Position numbers and translations under genes: made by a program
Part shown: piece by piece, positions 1-3,000 of the stretch
Layout: each line of letters starts with the position of its first letter
Position numbering within the stretch: the first letter of the stretch is position 1
NCBI GenBank assembly: GCA_030672885.1
Contig: DAOVFN010000051.1
Coordinates: 1-5,853, forward strand
Direction: 5' to 3'
Origin: Candidatus Aenigmatarchaeota archaeon
GTDB taxonomy: Archaea; Aenigmatarchaeota; Aenigmatarchaeia; QMZP01
Length of the DNA: 5,853 nucleotides
The notes under the pieces: model-generated
Told to the model about the DNA's origin: nothing
The model's input: only the letters and a program-made list of their open reading frames with translations
Database searches by the model: none

Positions 1-3000
1 GTGGCCGCTGTTGAGTCAACGACCGTGCTGTTGCCGACCTCAATTGATACAGACTCGTTCAGTTTTGTGCTGTCTGCCCCTGAGGTGTAGTTGAGGTCAA
101 AATAACCGCCGTGTGTGGTATCGGAGTTGCCGGCTGAATCCGTGGCTGTTATGTTGAAATAGATCCTGCCCTCAGAGAAGGTGTCATTGATGCAGCTGCT
201 GGATGCGTATTTCCAGTAGCCATCGCTCTCATTCATGTTGAAATCGAGTGAGTAATTGTATGAGGAGTTGAACTCGGTCACGTTGTAGAGGCTTATCCGT
301 ACCTGGCTTATGTTGCTTGTCTCATCAGAGACGTCTGCAAAGACCAGCATCAGGATGCTCGAGTTCATGTCTATCACAGCGGGCATGAAGCTTATGTCTG
401 TTATCACAGGCGGTGTGGTGTCTATCGTGAAGCTGGCCTCTGTGGAGTTCTCGTTCCCTGCGGTGTCATTGGCTGTTACCGTCAGGATGTATTCCCCGTC
501 TGACAGGCTGGCATTGGTGAAGTTCCAGTCCTGGAAGGTGCCGAGGTTCAGACCGAACATGGTATCGTTTATGAAAACAGTTTCATTCATCTCATCCGAG
601 GCAGTGCCTGTTATGTTTATCCGGCCCACTGAGAAAACCGAGCCGTTCGCCGGGAATGACATGGTTATGTCAGGCACGTCAGTGTCACGCGTCCAGTATG
701 TTGTTGTCGAGTTGGGGTTGCCCACAGAATCATTTGCCCACACAGTGATGTTGTGGAAGCCATCTGACAGGCCTGACATTGTGCCGCTCCATACGTTGCC
801 TGTTATAGAGCAGTTCGTGACATTGGCTGCGCTGTCAACAGAGTAAGATGAGCAGCTGACATCTGAGAAAGTGAAGCTGAAAACATCTGAGTTTATGGTG
901 CTGTTGGTGGGGCTGGTTATGGTTATGGCGGGCGGGGTGGTGTCAATAGTAACTGTCCTGTTCGTTTCCGTGAAGCCATATCTTCCTGAGCTGTCATTGC
1001 ACCATGCCGCCCAAGCCCAGCTGCCTTCAGGTATGTCATGTACCTGGACAGACCATGTGCTGTCGTTCATGGGTGTTGAATTCGTCTGGTTTGCCTTCCA
1101 TGACCCTGACCAGTCTGACCAGAGCTGCAGGGTTTCAACACCGAGATTGTCATAACAGCCCAATTCGAATGTAAGTATTTGTGATGATGTGATTGTGTTG
1201 TCTGCAGGATTCGTTCCGAACTGCGGCGTAGGATTAATCAGGTCTGTGTTCAGGGTCCTTTGCGCTGACTGGTTGGTGTTTATGCCATCACTGCAGCTGA
1301 CATGCCACGTATTCGAGCCAGCGGGAACTGTCGTGTTTGTTATGGTAGTCAGCGTGTTGTTCAGTGTGCTTGAGTTTGTTCCTGAAGCGATGCTGTTTAT
1401 GTACAAAGTGCACGATGCTGTCTTGTTTATGTTATCGGTCATTGTGAACTGGAAGCCAGTCGTCTGCGAGGATGAGTTGTGGTTGTCAGGTGGGGAGCTG
1501 GGCGTGACCCTCGGAGCTGTCGTGTCCCTTGTCCAGTACGTTATCTCTGAGTTGAGGTTGCCTGCGGAATTATTCGCATATACTGTCATGTTGTGAAAGC
1601 CGTCTGACAGGCTGTTCAGGGTTCCTGACCAGGTATTGTTTATAATAGAGCAGTTCGTCACGTTAACTCCTCCATCAACCGAATACACAGAGCATTCTGT
1701 GTTTGTGTATGCAAACTCAAATGAATCATCGTTTATCGTGCTGTTGAGCGGCCTGATTATGCTTATTGATGCTGGTGAAGGCTCGCATGCATCCAGGACA
1801 CCATTATCATTCATATCACCGAATTCACAGCTCCACAATTCATCATTGGTCCCCGTGCCTGAGCTGTTTTCGCTGTTGCATACAAAGAAGGTCTCGGACC
1901 CAGATTTTACGGTGTCACCATCACTGTCCGTCATATCAACCCAAAGCTCATACATCTCATCATTCGGGGGCGCTGCAATGCTTCCTGTGCATGTGACCCT
2001 GTCTCCGCTGTTTGATGCAGAGATGTTGGATGCAAACTGCGCCTGTCCTGCTGTGCTGTTCCTGTAATAGACACTGCAGTTCGCTATGCCTTCCGCGTCA
2101 TCCGTGTCAAACTGAACGCTTATGGATACTGAATCACCTGTCTCGTACCACCTGTCAGAAAGAGAGAAGCTCCCGCTCACATATTTCGGCTTGAGATCAA
2201 CAATATATTCCGTGGTGTTCACGTCCGCGAGGTTTCCTGTATCATCCCTTGCCCACACATTGAGGCTGTATGTCCCCCCATCGACCAGGTTCCCGAAGCT
2301 GAACCTGCAGTCGCTGCTGTCCGAGCCTGAAACGAAATAACCGCCTGGTCCGCTGACATTATAATAGCACCTGTCAATCGTTCCGTCGTAGGGATCCCCG
2401 TTTTCCTCATCCGTTGCCAGCACACCTACCCAGATGCTTGAATGGTATTCGGTTGCGTTTTTGTCTCCGGGTTCTGTTATGACCCTCTCTATAACAGGGG
2501 CCGTGTCATCCAGAATTATCACCCCAACAGTGTTCCCGGTTGAGGGTGCCCCGTCGATTGAGTGGTAATACTCAAAGCTGGATGATGCAAGCGTGCCATT
2601 GGTCGGTATCTCAACCGTTATATCGAAACCCGACACTGCATCTCCAGGGACCTGGTCAAGGAGCTCTATCTGCCCCTTCGGGCCGGCCTCATTATAGGAA
2701 GTTGTCTCAAACAATGAGGCGTTGTCCCCTGCAAGCACGAAGTCAGGGGCTCTCAGGTTTGTCCCGACAGGCAGGCCGCTCCCGGTAAGGCTCCCTATGT
2801 AGATATTTGCCTGGCTATAGCTGGCTGACTTCTGAAGGCGGATGGTGTAGTTTTGGCCCATTCTTACCCTTGAATCCCACGTGACCAGGACATTCCCATA
2901 TGTGCTGGAGGAAGTGGTCGGTGGCCTGTATGAGCCGCTCATGTCGGTTGTGGCGTTGCAGACCGTGTTCGGGTAGCAGTTGCTGTCCGCACAGTCCGTA

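Noticed and set aside
310..846. Open frame on the plus strand (178 codons)
   Set aside because: It lies antisense to the Ig-like modules. Its translation has no recognisable domain and follows the complementary codon pattern of the real frame; it is a shadow.
1779..1829. Dockerin domain for cellulosome-like assembly
   Set aside because: Dockerins need two paired loops with helices; only one loop is present and no cohesin is visible.
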